Source: Lactarius indigo
Lineage: Eukaryota; Basidiomycota; Agaricomycetes; Russulales; Russulaceae
Reading direction: 5' to 3'
Length of the DNA: 64,000 bases
NCBI GenBank assembly: GCA_025766275.1
Contig: JAFKAC010000183.1
Coordinates: forward strand, 1 to 64,000
The first letter of the stretch is position 1. The number at the start of each line of letters is the position of its first letter. This document shows positions 36,101 through 48,563 of this stretch, in pieces. Both the position numbers and the translations under genes were made by a program. The notes under the pieces were generated by a model. It was not told the DNA's origin, searched no databases, and saw only the letters and a list, made by a program, of their open reading frames with translations.

Positions 36101-39100
36101 TGGATATCAATCTCAAGCGTATAAGTTTCGATGCAGACCAGTACGACGTTCGCAAAGCCGTCGAACTCGTGCTGCACGGACCTGACCTGTATGATCCCAA
36201 TGATAGAGAAAACAAAGGGAGAAAACCTAACTTTCTAGTCGAGATGGGCGAGAGCCCCGCAGGCCGGATTCACAATGGGACTGCGATCCTCCGCGTTTCG
36301 GCCAAGCTAGGCTTACGACTCCTCCGCTGGAACAGGGAGTCAGATGACCACAATATCGTTGTGTGCGGAAAACCCCTCCGTATTTTCAACGCCTATCAGA
36401 AGGCTCCTTACGATGTGAAGCAGACGCTTGAAAAAGCGCTGTATATCGACCCGGATCGAGATAAACTCCACACGCAGAAGAGAGAATATGCCAGCCAGAT
36501 TTGTCTGCGTATTGCGAATATTCAAATTGGGGTCTGGTACAGGGAACCAAGTGCACCGCAGAACCAAAGACGGGCCTTCTCGACAGAGTATGAGCGAGAG
36601 TTCCTCCATCAGACCGCAGCACACATCACCGTCGTCTATGAATACAGTCACATCCGCATTGGCGTAAGTGCAACCCTTTCAGTTCACGCGCGTGTAACCG
36701 ACCTGTCACATCCAGATTGGGCAGAGAGAAACTGAAGACAATTATTTGATCATCATCAAATTCAACAACATAAAAAAGCTCGGCATAGGTTACGATGAGC
36801 TTGGCCAACCCTGTGCGTATTTCCACCATCGGTGCTGTATGTCGCTGAGAGGAGATGATCGCTGGCATTAGTCATCATATTTGACTTATTCGTGCCTCCA
36901 AAATTCGAGAAAGAGAGCTTCGACAACCGGGGTCCAGAAGGCGTAGGACGAAAAGCGAGATTCAAGACGCGCGACCGCATTTGCACACTGGATGATGCGC
37001 ATGGTGCTATTGCTCCATATGCTCATCACCTGCGTGTCGTCCTGGCCGACCCGGACGACCTCCTCAAGTTCGAGAAGGTGTGCCACGTCGCGGTGTGTGA
37101 GCCGCGCCCGATTCGCATCGCCCGAGTCGACGTTATGGCAAAGAAATTCTTCGCTCAGCACGAACTGAACCACATCCAACGGTGGATAGAGACGATGGAC
37201 TGGAAGGTTGCGTTCCAGATTGAAGGGTACTTGCGGTGTGGCCTCCTCAATACGCAGGATCTCCTCCATTTGTTGCAGAAACCAATAGAAGATGTTATTC
37301 GTGACTACGGCGACGAGGCTAGCGAGTTATTGCGTTTGTTTTCCGTGGAGCTCAAGATACTCCGATCCGACGATGACCCAGTCAACTGCCTCGCTCGCGT
37401 CCGTTCCAAGTACCCTACCCTCAGGCCCCTCCGGCTCGCGCAGGGGAACATATCCTGTCACCACGTCATCATCACTCCATCACGCATCCTTCTCGAGGGT
37501 CCTTATCCAACGCAGTCTAATCGGGTCATCCGACACTACCAGGAGCACGACCCCGCACTCGTCGAGCGCTTCATACGCGTGGAGTTCCGTGATGAAGACC
37601 GCTTCCAATACCGTTGGGACGGAGACGTAGATGGCGCGTGGTTCCTCCAGCACCGGGTAGGGGGTATCTTGCGCGACGGCTTCACCCTCGGTGGGCGTAA
37701 GTTCGAGTTCCTCGCTTTTTCAATGAGCACTCTATGGCAGCACTCGGTCTGGTTTATGGCCCCCTTCCGCGATCCCGTGGAGGGATACGTGACCGCGGAC
37801 GCGATTCGTGCCTCTCTCGGGGACTTTACGAATCTACTGCGTACGCCAAGCAAGTACGCTGCGAGGATCGCACAGGCATTCACCGCGGCTAACCCTAGCG
37901 TGATGATTCGTCGCGACCAGTGGGAGGAACAGCCCGAATTGGGTCCCTATACGGATGGCGTCGGCACGATTTCTCCGGAGCTGGCCTCCATGATCTGGGA
38001 AGCAAAATGCAAGGCGTCTGGCAACACGCGTACGGACCGTGTCGAGCCGTCCGCGTATCAATTTCGATTCCTCGGATACAAGGGAGTGGTCGTCGTGGAT
38101 CACCGATTGGAAGGTATCAAGATGCGTTTGCGCAACTCGCAACACAAATTTCCGGTACATAACGTTGAAGAAGCCGAATTTGAGATTGTGCGAGCCTTCG
38201 ATTACCCAAATCCCGTCCATCTAAACAGGTTCGTTTACATTGCGTTTTCTATGTCTGGGCCAACTCATACCGTATCATTTAGGCTCGCAGTGATGGCGCT
38301 GGAGGATCGCGGGGTCAAGAAAGAGGCGTTCATTGACCTTCAGGAAAACGCAAAAGCGAAGATCTATCTTTCTAGCGAATCATTAGAGGGGTTCATCGAG
38401 CAACTCAGGGTTCATTATATGGGCGGCCAATACCACCTGGCCTTCATCCTCGAGCAGCTCAACAAGCTCGGACTTGACTTCAAGAATGGCATCAACAAAA
38501 TGGAGACCGGGAGGCCATTCTTCGAAGGCCTTCTTCGTTATTTCATGAATCACGCACTTCGCGAGGTCAAGTTCAAGGCTCGCATCCCGGTTCCGAAAAG
38601 TTATCAGCTAGTCGGCGTTGCTGATGAGGGTCGGGCATATATCAACGAAGGCCTGAAGGAGGAGAATGTATTCACTCTCAAGCAGGGGTCCATCTACGGT
38701 GTGCTTCTCCTTGGCTCCGTATTCACGTCAGCTTATGCGATGGCATCTAGCATGTGTGCAAGCATCAGCACACGAGGACCCTGTATTCTTGAAGGGTGCC
38801 TGTCTCATTTCCAGGGGCCCGGTCATCCACCCCGGAGATGGTCAGTTAGCCTTATCCTCCTTACTCGAAACGTTTTGCGTGTCTGACCTGTCCTATAGTG
38901 CAACGTGTCTATGCTGTCGGTGAGCCACCCAAAGACAAGATTTGCTTCTTCCGTGGGTTGAAAAATGTCGTAGTCCTACCTGCCGTCGGTGCGTAACGAC
39001 AGTCCCTTTAGTGCCCTTCATCGTCAGATGAATTTGGTTTCAGGGGACCGTGCGTTGGCTTCTTGCCTTGCCGGAGGTGACCTAGATGGGTAAGTTATAT

Positions 39101-40263
39101 GTGTGTTCTGCACGCTGGTGTGGTCCATAACATTCTCCAGGGATACATATGACATCTACATTGGAAATCCGGCCCTTCTCCCCACCATCCAAGCAGAACC
39201 GGCACCTTTGGGTGAGTCCAATGTGTGGACACTAAATGAAGGCGAGCCAGACGCTACGGTCGATGATATTCGCAAATTTATCGTCGAGTACATCAACTCT
39301 GATGTCACGGTACGTTCCCTGCTGAGCGATTATGTTCTCACGGAGGCTCATAAGTTTTGTGCAAACCACAGGGAATGCTAGCGAACCGGCATCTCACCAT
39401 CGCGGATCAGTCCAAGGTGTGACGTCATTTCGTCTGCGGTATTACCGCTTTTTCATCTCCAATACTAGGACGGCGTATTCGACGACAGGTGCATGAGGCT
39501 CGCTACGTTGTGTAGCAAAGCCGTCGACTATGCAAAGAATGGCGTGCCTGTCGACATTTCGGCCAACAACCTCCCCAAACTTTTGATCAAGTTCAGGCCG
39601 GACTGGGATAAGAAGGAGGTGACCGGCGCGCGGGAGTTAGAGTACTACGAGTCGGATCGAGCGCTAGGGCATATGTTCCGCGGCATCACGCTGCGCGACC
39701 CAAACGAGCCCATCGCCGGTTTCCCCACGACACCTCCTGGTCTGATTGCTCCTCTCGAGGACCCGATATCGCGCGCGCTCGCCCCGCTCGTCCAAAGCGC
39801 GCTTACTACGACTACGACTACTTCAACTGTGGAGCCACTGGCCGCGGATGTCCTAGAGCCGGAGGAGATGTACGCGTGCTATGTGCGCGAGATGCGCTAC
39901 ATCTGCGTGACCCATACGCTCGTCGACGCCCCGGACGTACGCCTCAAAGAGGAGGAGGTCGTGCTGGGTACGATCCTCGCGACCACGACTCAGCCACGCT
40001 GGCACTTGGACCGGGCGTACCGCATGAGACTGCACAGCGGGGCGCTCGTGCGCGACATCAGCTCGCAGATTGTCCCGAAGGCCAAGGAAGATGAGCCGAC
40101 GGAGGAAGAGCTGCGCGCTGGGCTGCAGATTGCTTGGAAGTTATGGTGCTGGGCGCAGCATCAGCGCGACAAGGAAGAGGAGTTCATCGAGAGCTTCTCA
40201 CTGATCGTTCTCGGAGTCGTGCTCGACTGCCTGAAGCGTCTCGGCGGACTCCCAGAGGCCTGA
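36101..40263 (+). CDS. RNA-dependent RNA polymerase, array copy 4
   Basis: Ten-exon RdRP with the start MDINLKRISFDADQYDVRKA, so it pairs with copy 2 at the N terminus. TATA at about 36038. Intron 1 opens with GTAAGT after GGC (Asp to Gly at the exon edge). The middle (KILRSDDDPVNCLARVRSK, then YPTLRPLRLAQG) matches copies 3 and 5, not copy 2, which suggests sequence exchange. Later blocks (KASGNTRTDRVEP, SQHKFPVHNVEEAEFEI) match copy 2 again. FMNHALREVKF matches copy 3. The catalytic GGDLDG-D is intact (near 39086 and 39142). It ends RLGGLPEA at 40263. Unspliced intron 3 keeps the frame open (36892-38886). No lesion was seen. Confidence 0.88.
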
Positions 40264-40799
40264 GGGCGCTCAATTTGACTTGATGATTTTGGTTATGTGC
40301 ATGTACGGAGTTGAAATACGGTAGGGGAGAAAAAAGAACTTGTATGATAGTTTGTTTGTCTGTGGACGCAATACTGGCACATAACTTAGCCCATGGTGGT
40401 CGATAATGCGGTTGTTCTAACGAAATTACAATCTTCTCTTCTCTTGTCAAAGTAGGAATCTGGGCCCCAATGATCAATTCGATCAAAGCCCCGAAGTCTG
40501 GTGGGACTGTGCGAGTTGCTGCTTTCCTAGTGAAGTGACATCCGCGTCATCGCGCCGCCCGGGCCATTGCCATCAGTCCGTAGCCAGCTCCGGTCCGGCT
40601 TCGGACACTTACGTTGGGCTGGCTCAGGCTTCAACGACTTCTGGTTTCGAACTTGAAGCCAGACATACAAACCAACTAGCCCTCGAACGACTTCAGAAGA
40701 AAAAAAAGTCTTTAAGTGATGTTTTTTTTTTGCAGCGATGTGGGTCACTGATCGGTATGATTAGGCTAACGTTTCGGTTTTTTCAGATGATATGCGCAG

Positions 40800-41055
40800 C
40801 AGCGACCCCCGCAGCAAAAGATAAGGAGGTCGTGACTTGGGCAGCTTCGATACAAATATCATCTCGTGATCCTGCAGCTTTTTCGAAGCGTCAAGACATT
40901 TCACAAGGCTGATAAAGGGAAGAGACGTGCCACAGTGGTCGCATCGACGCGTCGACGTCTGTTAGTTTCGTAGACGGATTTTCGACGACATTGTTCTTGA
41001 CCCTCTTCAAAGTTGACATCCATTTACACGTTGACTGTCCGAACTGTCATCATAG
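40800..41055 (-). pseudogene. Decayed ARMC8 5' fragment in array unit 5
   Basis: Closely resembles the unit-4 fragment (same GTCGACGCGTCGAC-like palindrome near 40945, same GAACTGTCATCATAGTGAACG around the former start). This supports units 4 and 5 or their fragments having been homogenised recently. The frame is broken. Confidence 0.72.
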
Positions 41056-41259
41056 TGAACGAAAAGGGAAATCGAGTGGGTAAACGCGATAGTATGTGTT
41101 AACTGCGCATCATGCTAGTGGGCTTCTTCTGGGGGCCTCCATCAACGTTCTGAGGCTTCGCGGTTGCGCACCTTCGCCCGCAGCCTCTGGAAATTTCTTT
41201 CATAAGAATCCTTGGGCACCAGCGTTCGTCCGGCTACCCTGCTGCTACTTCCCCTCATC

Positions 41260-44200
41260 ATGGAGATCGAACTCAAAAGCATAAGTTTCGATGCAGACGT
41301 CTATGATGTTCGCAAAGCCGTAGAGCTCGTCCTGCACGGGCCTGACCTGTATGACCCCAACGACAGAGACAACAAAGGGAGAAAGCCCAATTTTCTAATC
41401 GTCATGGACGAGAGCCCCACCAGCCACCTTCACAACGGGACTGCGATCCTCCGCGTTCCGGCAAAGCTAGGCTTACGACTCCTTCGGTGGAACAGCGAGT
41501 TAGATGACCACAATATCGTTGTATGCGGACAACCCCTCCATGTTTCCAACACCCATCGAAAGGTCCCTTACGACGTGAAGCTGACGCTTGAAAAAGCGCG
41601 CTATATCGGCCCGGAGCAAGACAAGCTCCACATCCAAAAGAAAGAATATGCTAGCCAGTTTCGTCTGCGTATCGCAAATGTTCAAATTGGGGTCTGGTAC
41701 AGGGACGCAAGCGCACCGCAAAACCGAAGACGGGCCTTCTCGACAGAGTATGAGCGAGAGTTCCTCCATCAGACCGCAGCACACATCACCGTCGTCTATG
41801 AATGCAGTCACATCCGCATTGACGTGAGTGACACCCTCTCCGTTCACGCGCGTATAACCAACGTCAATCCCACTCAGATGAGGCAGCGGGGAACTGAAGA
41901 GGAAATTCTCTTGATTATCGTCAAATTTACCAGCATAAAAATGCTCGGCACCGGTTACGACAGGTTTGGCCGACCCTGTGCGTATTTTCACCACCTGTGT
42001 TTTGTGTAACTGAGAGGTGGTCATTCAGTCGTCGTATTTGACTTGTTCGTGCCTCCAAATTTCGAGAAAGAGTGCCCGGCTCCAGAAGGAGTGAAGCGAA
42101 AAGGTCAATACAAGACTCGCGATCGCATTTCTACCTTAGACGATAGGCACGCCTCCATTGCCCCATATGCTCATCATCTCCGTATCGTCCTAGCCGACCC
42201 CAACGACCTTCTCAAGTTCGAGAAGGTGTGCCACGTCGCGGAGTGTGAACCACGCCCGATCCGCATTACTCGAGTTAATGCTCTGGCAAAGGGGTTCTTC
42301 ACTCGCTGCGAACTGAACCATGTCCAACGCTGGGTGGAGACGATGGACTGGAAGAACGCGTTCCAGATCGAAGCCTACTTACGATGTGGCCTCCTCAATA
42401 CCCACGATCTCCTCCACTCGTTGCAGGGACCAATAGAAGATGTTATTCGTGACTACGGCGACGAGGCCAGCGAATTATTGCGTCTGTTTTCAGTGGAGCT
42501 CAAGATGCTCCAACCGGACGACGACCCAGTCAACTGCCTCGCTCGCGTCCGTTCCAAGTACCCTACCCTCAGGCCCCTCCGGCTCGCGCAGGGGCACATC
42601 TCTTGTCACCATATCATCATCACTCCATCACGCATCCTTCTCGAGGGTCCGTATCCAACGCAGTCTAACCGGGTCATCCGACACTACCAGAGCCACGACC
42701 CTGCACTCGTCGAGCATTTTATATGCGTGGAGTTTCGTGACGAGGACCGTCTCCAATATCGCTGGGATGGGGAAGTAGACGGCTCATGGTTTCTTCAACA
42801 CCGCGTAGGGGGTATCCTGCGTGACGGCTTCACCGTCGGCGGGCGTACATTCGAGTTCCTCGCTTATTCAATGAGTGCGCTGCGGGAGCATTCTTTCTGG
42901 TTCATGGCACCCTTCCGCGATCCCGTGGAGGGATACGTGACCGCGCAGAACATTCGTGCCTCTCTCGGGGACTTTTCCAGGCTTCTCCGTACGCCCAGCA
43001 AATACGCGGCGAGGATCGCGCAGGCATTTACCGCGACTGAGCCTAGCGTGAAGATCCGGCGCGACCAATGGGAAGAACAGCCCGAACTGGGCCCTCACAC
43101 GGATGGCGTCGGCACAATTTCTCCGGAGCTGGCTGCCAAGATCTGGGCGGCAAAATGCAATGCATCTGGCTACGTGCGTGGGGACCGTGTTGAGCCGTCC
43201 GCGTACCAATTTCGATTCCTCGGATACAAGGGAGTTGTCGTCGTGGACCACCGACTGGAAGGCATCAAGATGCGTTTGCGCGACTCGCAGCACAAGTTCC
43301 CAGTACATAACGTCGAGGCAGTCGAATTTGAGATTGCGCGAGCATTCGATTACCCAAACAATGCCCACCTGAACAGGTCCGTTGCCTTCTATCTCCTATT
43401 ATTTACCAACTCATACCGGATCGTCTAGGCCCGTGGTGATGGCTCTGGAGGATCGCGGTGTCAAGAAAGAGGCGTTCATTGATCTTCTAGAAAATGCGAA
43501 AGAGAAGATTCACCGTTCTAGTGATTCATTAGAGACGTTCACTGAGCAACTCAAGGACCATAACATGGGCGGTCAATACCACCTAGCCTTCGTTCTTGAG
43601 CAACTCAACAAGCTCGGACTTGACTTCAAGGATGGCGTCGACAAAACGGCAATCGGGAAGCCATTCTTCGAAAGCCTTCTTCGCTGCTCTATGAACCATT
43701 CGCTCCGTGAGGTTAAGTTCAAGGCCCGCGTCCCGGTTCCGAAAAGCTATCAGCTAGTTGGCGTTGCCGACGAGGGTCGGGCGTATATCAACGAAGGCCT
43801 GAATGAAGAGGATGTGTTCACTTTACAGACAGGAAGAATATACGGTACATTTCTCGTTGGCTCCGTGGGCACGTCAGCTTATACAATAGTATTTAGCATG
43901 TGTGCAAGTATCAGCACACGAGGACCCTGTATTTCTGAAGGGCGCCTGCCTCATTTCTAGGGGCCCGGTCATCCACCCCGGAGATGGTCGGTTTCCCATA
44001 TCCATCCTACCCAAAACGTTTTGTATCTGACTTGTCCTATATAGTACAACGTGTCTACGCTATCGGCGAGCCGCCAAAAGACAAGATTTGCTTCTTCCGT
44101 GGCTTGAAAAATGTCGTAGTCCTACCTGCCGTCGGTGCGTGACGACAGTCCCTTTAGTGCCTTTCGTCGTCAGAAGAATTTGGTTTCAGGGGATCGTGCG

Positions 44201-45421
44201 TTGGCTTCTTGCCTTGCCGGAGGTGACCTAGATGGGTACGTTGTATATGTGCACTGGACACTTGTGGGGTCGATAAAGTTCTCTAGGGATACGTACGACA
44301 TCTACTATGCCAATACGGCCCTTCTCCCCACTGCCCAAGCAGAACCGGCGCCTATGGGTGAGTCTAATGTGTGGACACTAAATGAAGGCGAGCCAGACGC
44401 TACAGTCCATGACATTTGCAAATTTATTGTCGAGTACATTAACTCCGATGTCATGGTTTGTTCGCTCCTGAAGGTTATGCCCTCGCGGAGGCTCACGTTT
44501 TGTGTGATCTATAGGGTTTGCTTGCGAACCGGCATATCACCATCGCGGATCAGTCCAAGGTGTGACATTATTTCGTTTGCAGTATGACCGCCCTCTCATG
44601 TCCTATAGGACGGCGTATTCGACAATAGGTGCATGAAGCTCGCTTCCTTGTGCAGCAAGGCCATCGACTATGCAAAGAACGGCGTGCCTGTCGACATTCG
44701 CAAAAATTATCTCCCAAGACTTTTGATCAAGTCCAAGCCGAACTGGGACATGAAGGAGGTGACCGGTGCCCGGGAGCTAGAATACTACGAGTCGGATCGA
44801 GCGCTAGGGCATATGTTCCGAAGCATCACGCTGCGCGACCCAAACGAGCCTATAGACGGTTTTCCCACGACGCCCCCTGGTCTGATCGCTCCCCTGGAGG
44901 ACCCAATATCGCGCACGGTTGCTCCACTTGTCCGGAGTACGCTCTACACTACGACTACTACTGCTCTGGGGCCACCGGAAGCGGAAATAATAGGGGCGAA
45001 GGAGCTGCACGCGTGGTACGTGCGCGAGATGCGCTACATCTGCATGACACATACGCTCGTCGATGCGCCCGACGTGCGCCTCAAAGAGGAAGAGGTCGTG
45101 TTGGGTACAATCCTCGCGGCCACGACGCAGCCACGCTGGCGCTCGGACCGGGCGTACCGTATGAGACTGCACAGCGGGGCGCTCGTGCGCGACATCCGCT
45201 CGCGGATTGTCCCGAAGGCCAAGGAAGATGAGCCGACGGAGGAAGAGCTGCGTGCAGGATTGCAGACTGCATGGAGAATGTGGTTCTGGGCGCAGCATCA
45301 GCGCGACAAGGACAAGGAGTTCATTGAGAGCTTCTCACTGATCGTTCTCGGTGTCGTCCTCGACTGTCTCAAGCGTCTCGGTGGACTCCCGGAGGCCCAA
45401 AGGCGCGCATATTTGACTTGA
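41260..45421 (+). CDS. RNA-dependent RNA polymerase, array copy 5
   Basis: Ten-exon RdRP. The start MEIELKSISFDADVYDVRKA sits two codons' worth closer to a CTCATC duplication just before the ATG. N-terminal and middle exons match copy 3 (CPAPEGVKRKGQYKTRDR, KMLQPDDDPVNCLARVRSK, NASGYVRGDRVEP), but SQHKFPVHNVEAVEFEI matches copies 2 and 4, and SMNHSLREVKF matches copies 1 and 2. The catalytic GGDLDG-D is intact (near 44231 and 44288). Unique changes are DIYYANTALLP (others DIYIGNPALLP) and MDESPTSHLHN (others MGESPAGRLHN). The C terminus differs: GLPEA continues to QRRAYLT because the usual TAG is lost (stop at 45421). The TATA position reads TTCATAAG (about 41199), so its promoter may be weaker. 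Confidence 0.87.
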
Positions 45422-48049
45422 TGATCTGATTTTGTATTTGTCCGTTGTTGTACCATGGTAGCCATGAAGGAAAATGAAAGGTGTACAGTATGAGAGTTCA
45501 ATTGTCCGTGTACGCAACATATATCGAGAATGTGGATTAGTTACGAACTCAAAATGAACCCATCTCTTCTCGAGTTCGAGTAGGAATTCGCCTCGGCGGT
45601 TTGTTACCTCTTACAGCGGCGTGAGGTGCAGGATGCGCAGCCTGGCAGAGTTTTGAGTCGCTCACCGTGCTGGCCCCATTACAGCTGCACCTAGTCAGTC
45701 TGGACTAAACGTCTCAGTGCCGTGGCCCGCGACTGTCCTATGGTATGAAATATAGTATGAGACCAATATGAGAGTCGATTTACAGGCTGGTGGGTACAAC
45801 ATTATTGATCCGTACTATGGCGCACGCAAAATATTCTTATATCGTACGTAATCCAAACAAACGCGTCTCAAGAATCAAGACACGTCACGTTCTGACTTCT
45901 GACTCGGTCTGAGCGGCCTCAGGTTGTATTCAAGTCCTCAGACCTCGGCTGAATTTTTTTTTTCTGCTGTTACCATACCTCGGCGACTCCTAGACAGAGA
46001 ACATCTGACTTTAGAGGAGAACTATTGTCCTTTGGGTCTCCTTCGACTCTGCGTCCCTCGTGTGCGTCTCATGTCGGGGATCGCCCACAGTCAGTAAGCT
46101 CTTGGTCTTATTACCAGCAAGTTCACCAACCGTCAAATTTTCATATTCGATCCTTGGCGACATTTGGTTCATAGGAGGGGTCACTACTTGTGGAAGGATA
46201 GAAAGACTGGTCCGTGCGTGCATACAGTATATCCCAGGTCTACCCTTCACGCATAGATGGTCACCGGCCTAGGACTTGCAAAAATCGCTAGACGGACATG
46301 TTCGCTATGCTCCCATATTTGCACATTCTTTCTCGCCGAAAAACAATGCCTGCTCCGTCTGTAACGCTTCCGCACTCTCGCACTCCCCAGCTCGTCACTC
46401 CCTCTCAGTCATCCACCTACCCGTAAGACGGCGTTGAGAAGGCTACTTTACTTGCCGACCTCAAGGAGAACCCTAATACCCGGAAGCCGTTGGTCCTCAG
46501 CCCGAACGGCCAGCCCACTACAAGCCCCAACTGAATACCTTGCTCGGTGCATATATAACCGATGACAAGCACGTATCAAAGGCGCACAGACTGCTGGACT
46601 CGCCCTCTCGACTATTGCAAAGGACTTTGTTCTGAGCGACGGCGGGATCACCTATACACACCAGATGGTAATTTGATCAGCGTTTCGGAGCTCGTCGAAA
46701 AAAAAAAATAGTCAACTACCGTCGCTAAGAACGGACCATGCACCCTGCCGAAGCGTGCTGCGAGCTGGTAGGTCCCCCACGGTATACCCGGCACAGCTTT
46801 CCACTTTACCAGTCAGACCCCTTCTTGGTGCAGCGTCGATTTCGGAGTAGTCCCAACTCGACTTGACAAAGAGACATCGGAGCCGTAAGGGCCTGTTCCT
46901 GGAGACCATCATCCACCAGTGCACCGCGGGACACTTACGTTACCTACAGTAATGTTTTTGTTTGGTGCTTCCTGGGTACGATCCTCTGTCTTGCGCTTCT
47001 ATCATTACTGCGGTCCTTACTCTCGCCCACCCAGCCTTTCATGGAACACATAAGGCGCTTCTGGAAGGACGTCCGGGTTGGGCCGTTTCTGCATTTATTT
47101 CCACTGAATCTTGTGAGCAAGCCTGAGGCTCTCGGGAGCTCCGTCGGTACACCCGCAATACAGTGGGAACATGTGCGCTCCAGCGTACCCCAATTTCTCT
47201 CTACCGTAAGATAGACTATCATGCAAGCGCCGTGGAAAATCGATGTGAGCTGACCGCATAACCAGAACGAATGCGCAGTCGTTTCGACTAATGTCCCCAG
47301 GCACATTACTGACTGCGGCACTCTTGTGCAAACATTTATCCCGAACGCACAGGTTTGGTCGCCATCTTCTAGAGTTCTCGTAATTTATGCCGTTTGCTTT
47401 ACGAAATGGTAGCAATTCACCCGGCTATCGGATGGAGTTGGGCGTCTCCCTCAGCACTCGGTACTTTGAAGGGGGAAAGTAACGTTGCTTTCTCCTAACT
47501 GCGCGGCAAGTCGTCTTACCAAGTGATGAAGCCCTTTGTCTTTTTAGTCTGTACACAATTCAAGGCTGAGACAGCCAGTCGTGGGCCTGGCCGGTGATAT
47601 TGTTAGTTCTATCTGCCTCTTTTTTTTAACTCCCACATCAGGATCAGGACATGGGGCGTGTATAATACCGAGGAAGCGAGATCGATGGTAGACGTCCGAG
47701 TGCTCGGGCTAGTGTCTGAAGCTGAAGCGCTGAAGGTCGGAGTACAAGTGCGGAACTGCCGTGCGTTCGGACGGATTTCTGTGTAAGCGGTCATTTTGAG
47801 TTAGGATCGTCTCCAGTTTATTGATATAGACATCGCAATGTGGCGTTCATCCTCGACAGACTCTATTCACTGCTTAAGGCCCGGGCCCGATTCAATGATA
47901 GCGACAACTATGCAGTATTGGTGTGTGTGATAGAGTGCCAGTGACTCCGAGGGCAGATCCTCATTCAAAAAAGTAACGTCTATTTTTCAGGAAAAGCGAA
48001 GACGTAATTTATTTGTAGCTTGAACTGGTCCTCACGAAATCTCTCGACA
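45422..48049. other. Gene-poor spacer between RdRP array and GH45 repeat
   Basis: The first 250 bases are a diverged copy of the array 3' flank (GAGTTCGAGTAGGAATTCGCC near 45575). Around 46560-46680 a plus-strand frame (GAQTAGLALSTIAKDFVLSD) looks coding-like but is isolated between stops and I do not recognise it. Poly-T (about 45955) and poly-A (about 46700) runs are present. There are no tRNAs and no transposon termini that I could identify. Confidence 0.45.
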
Positions 48050-48471
48050 CCTGCCCCGTGCCGCTTATGATATTGGGGACTAACGCTGGGCCAACTTGTT
48101 GCCACTCACCGCAGTGAGTGCCATACTGTGCTGACTCGGAACCAACAAGTGAGTCTGTAGGTGCGGACTCGCTGGAATTGCCAGGTTAAAACGCAAACGC
48201 CGCAGCTCGGGTAAGGAAGGTCTACTCAACGTGCTCTCATCGCGACAGGGATCTGTCCATTTCCTTTAACTCGTTATATCGCAACCTCGGGGTGTTCCTC
48301 CAACCGTCATTGACCGGCGCCGTCACCTAACTTGAATGTCCTCACATGCTCAGTCTTATGTCATCGATACTGCCCAGCGTAGTCACCGCGTCCTCGTTGC
48401 TATACGCTGCGGAATAGAACTTCGCATTTTGTTGTGAGGAAAAAAGAATGCTGATTTTTGCAGGATGCGCG

Positions 48472-48478
48472 TATAAAG
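48472..48478 (+). promoter_or_regulatory. TATA box of GH45-1
   Basis: TATAAAG lies 86-92 bp before the ATG in a GCGCGTATAAAGGAGA context. The equivalent position in the other arm is also TATAAA. Confidence 0.6.
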
Positions 48479-48563
48479 GAGATACCTGACGGGGAGAAAG
48501 AGGGCTCAGAGAACATCCAAAACTAAGACGATAATACTAACAGCAACAATACGACTATCCTCC

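Larger units (their letters stand above)
19720..45520 (+). repeat. Five-unit tandem array of [ARMC8 5' fragment - promoter - RdRP]
   Basis: RdRP start codons lie at 20205, 25761, 30956, 36101 and 41260, giving periods of 5556, 5195, 5145 and 5159 bp. The first period is longer because of a segment with a uL30m fragment (24.5-25.2 kb). Each later unit opens with a GCAGCGACCCC-GCAGCA-AAGATAAGGAG block that corresponds to the interior of ARMC8 near 19718, then runs through the decayed ARMC8 5' end, promoter, RdRP and 3' flank. The breakpoint inside ARMC8 is therefore shared by all copies, indicating a single founding duplication followed by unequal exchange. Confidence 0.85.

Noticed and set aside
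20445..44496. Many minus-strand open frames opposite the RdRP genes
   Set aside because: They recur at identical places in every copy because they are shadows of conserved coding sequence. They lack starts in context, splice logic and known domains.
20205..45421. Viral or retroelement origin of the polymerases
   Set aside because: The DbDGD motif, double-psi barrel signatures and nine spliceosomal introns are those of cellular QDE-1/RDR enzymes. No viral GDD motif, reverse transcriptase YxDD, capsid or LTR was seen.
45950..46710. Poly-T and poly-A runs as retroposon tails
   Set aside because: No coding body or target-site duplication could be linked to the runs; similar runs occur in the array spacers.
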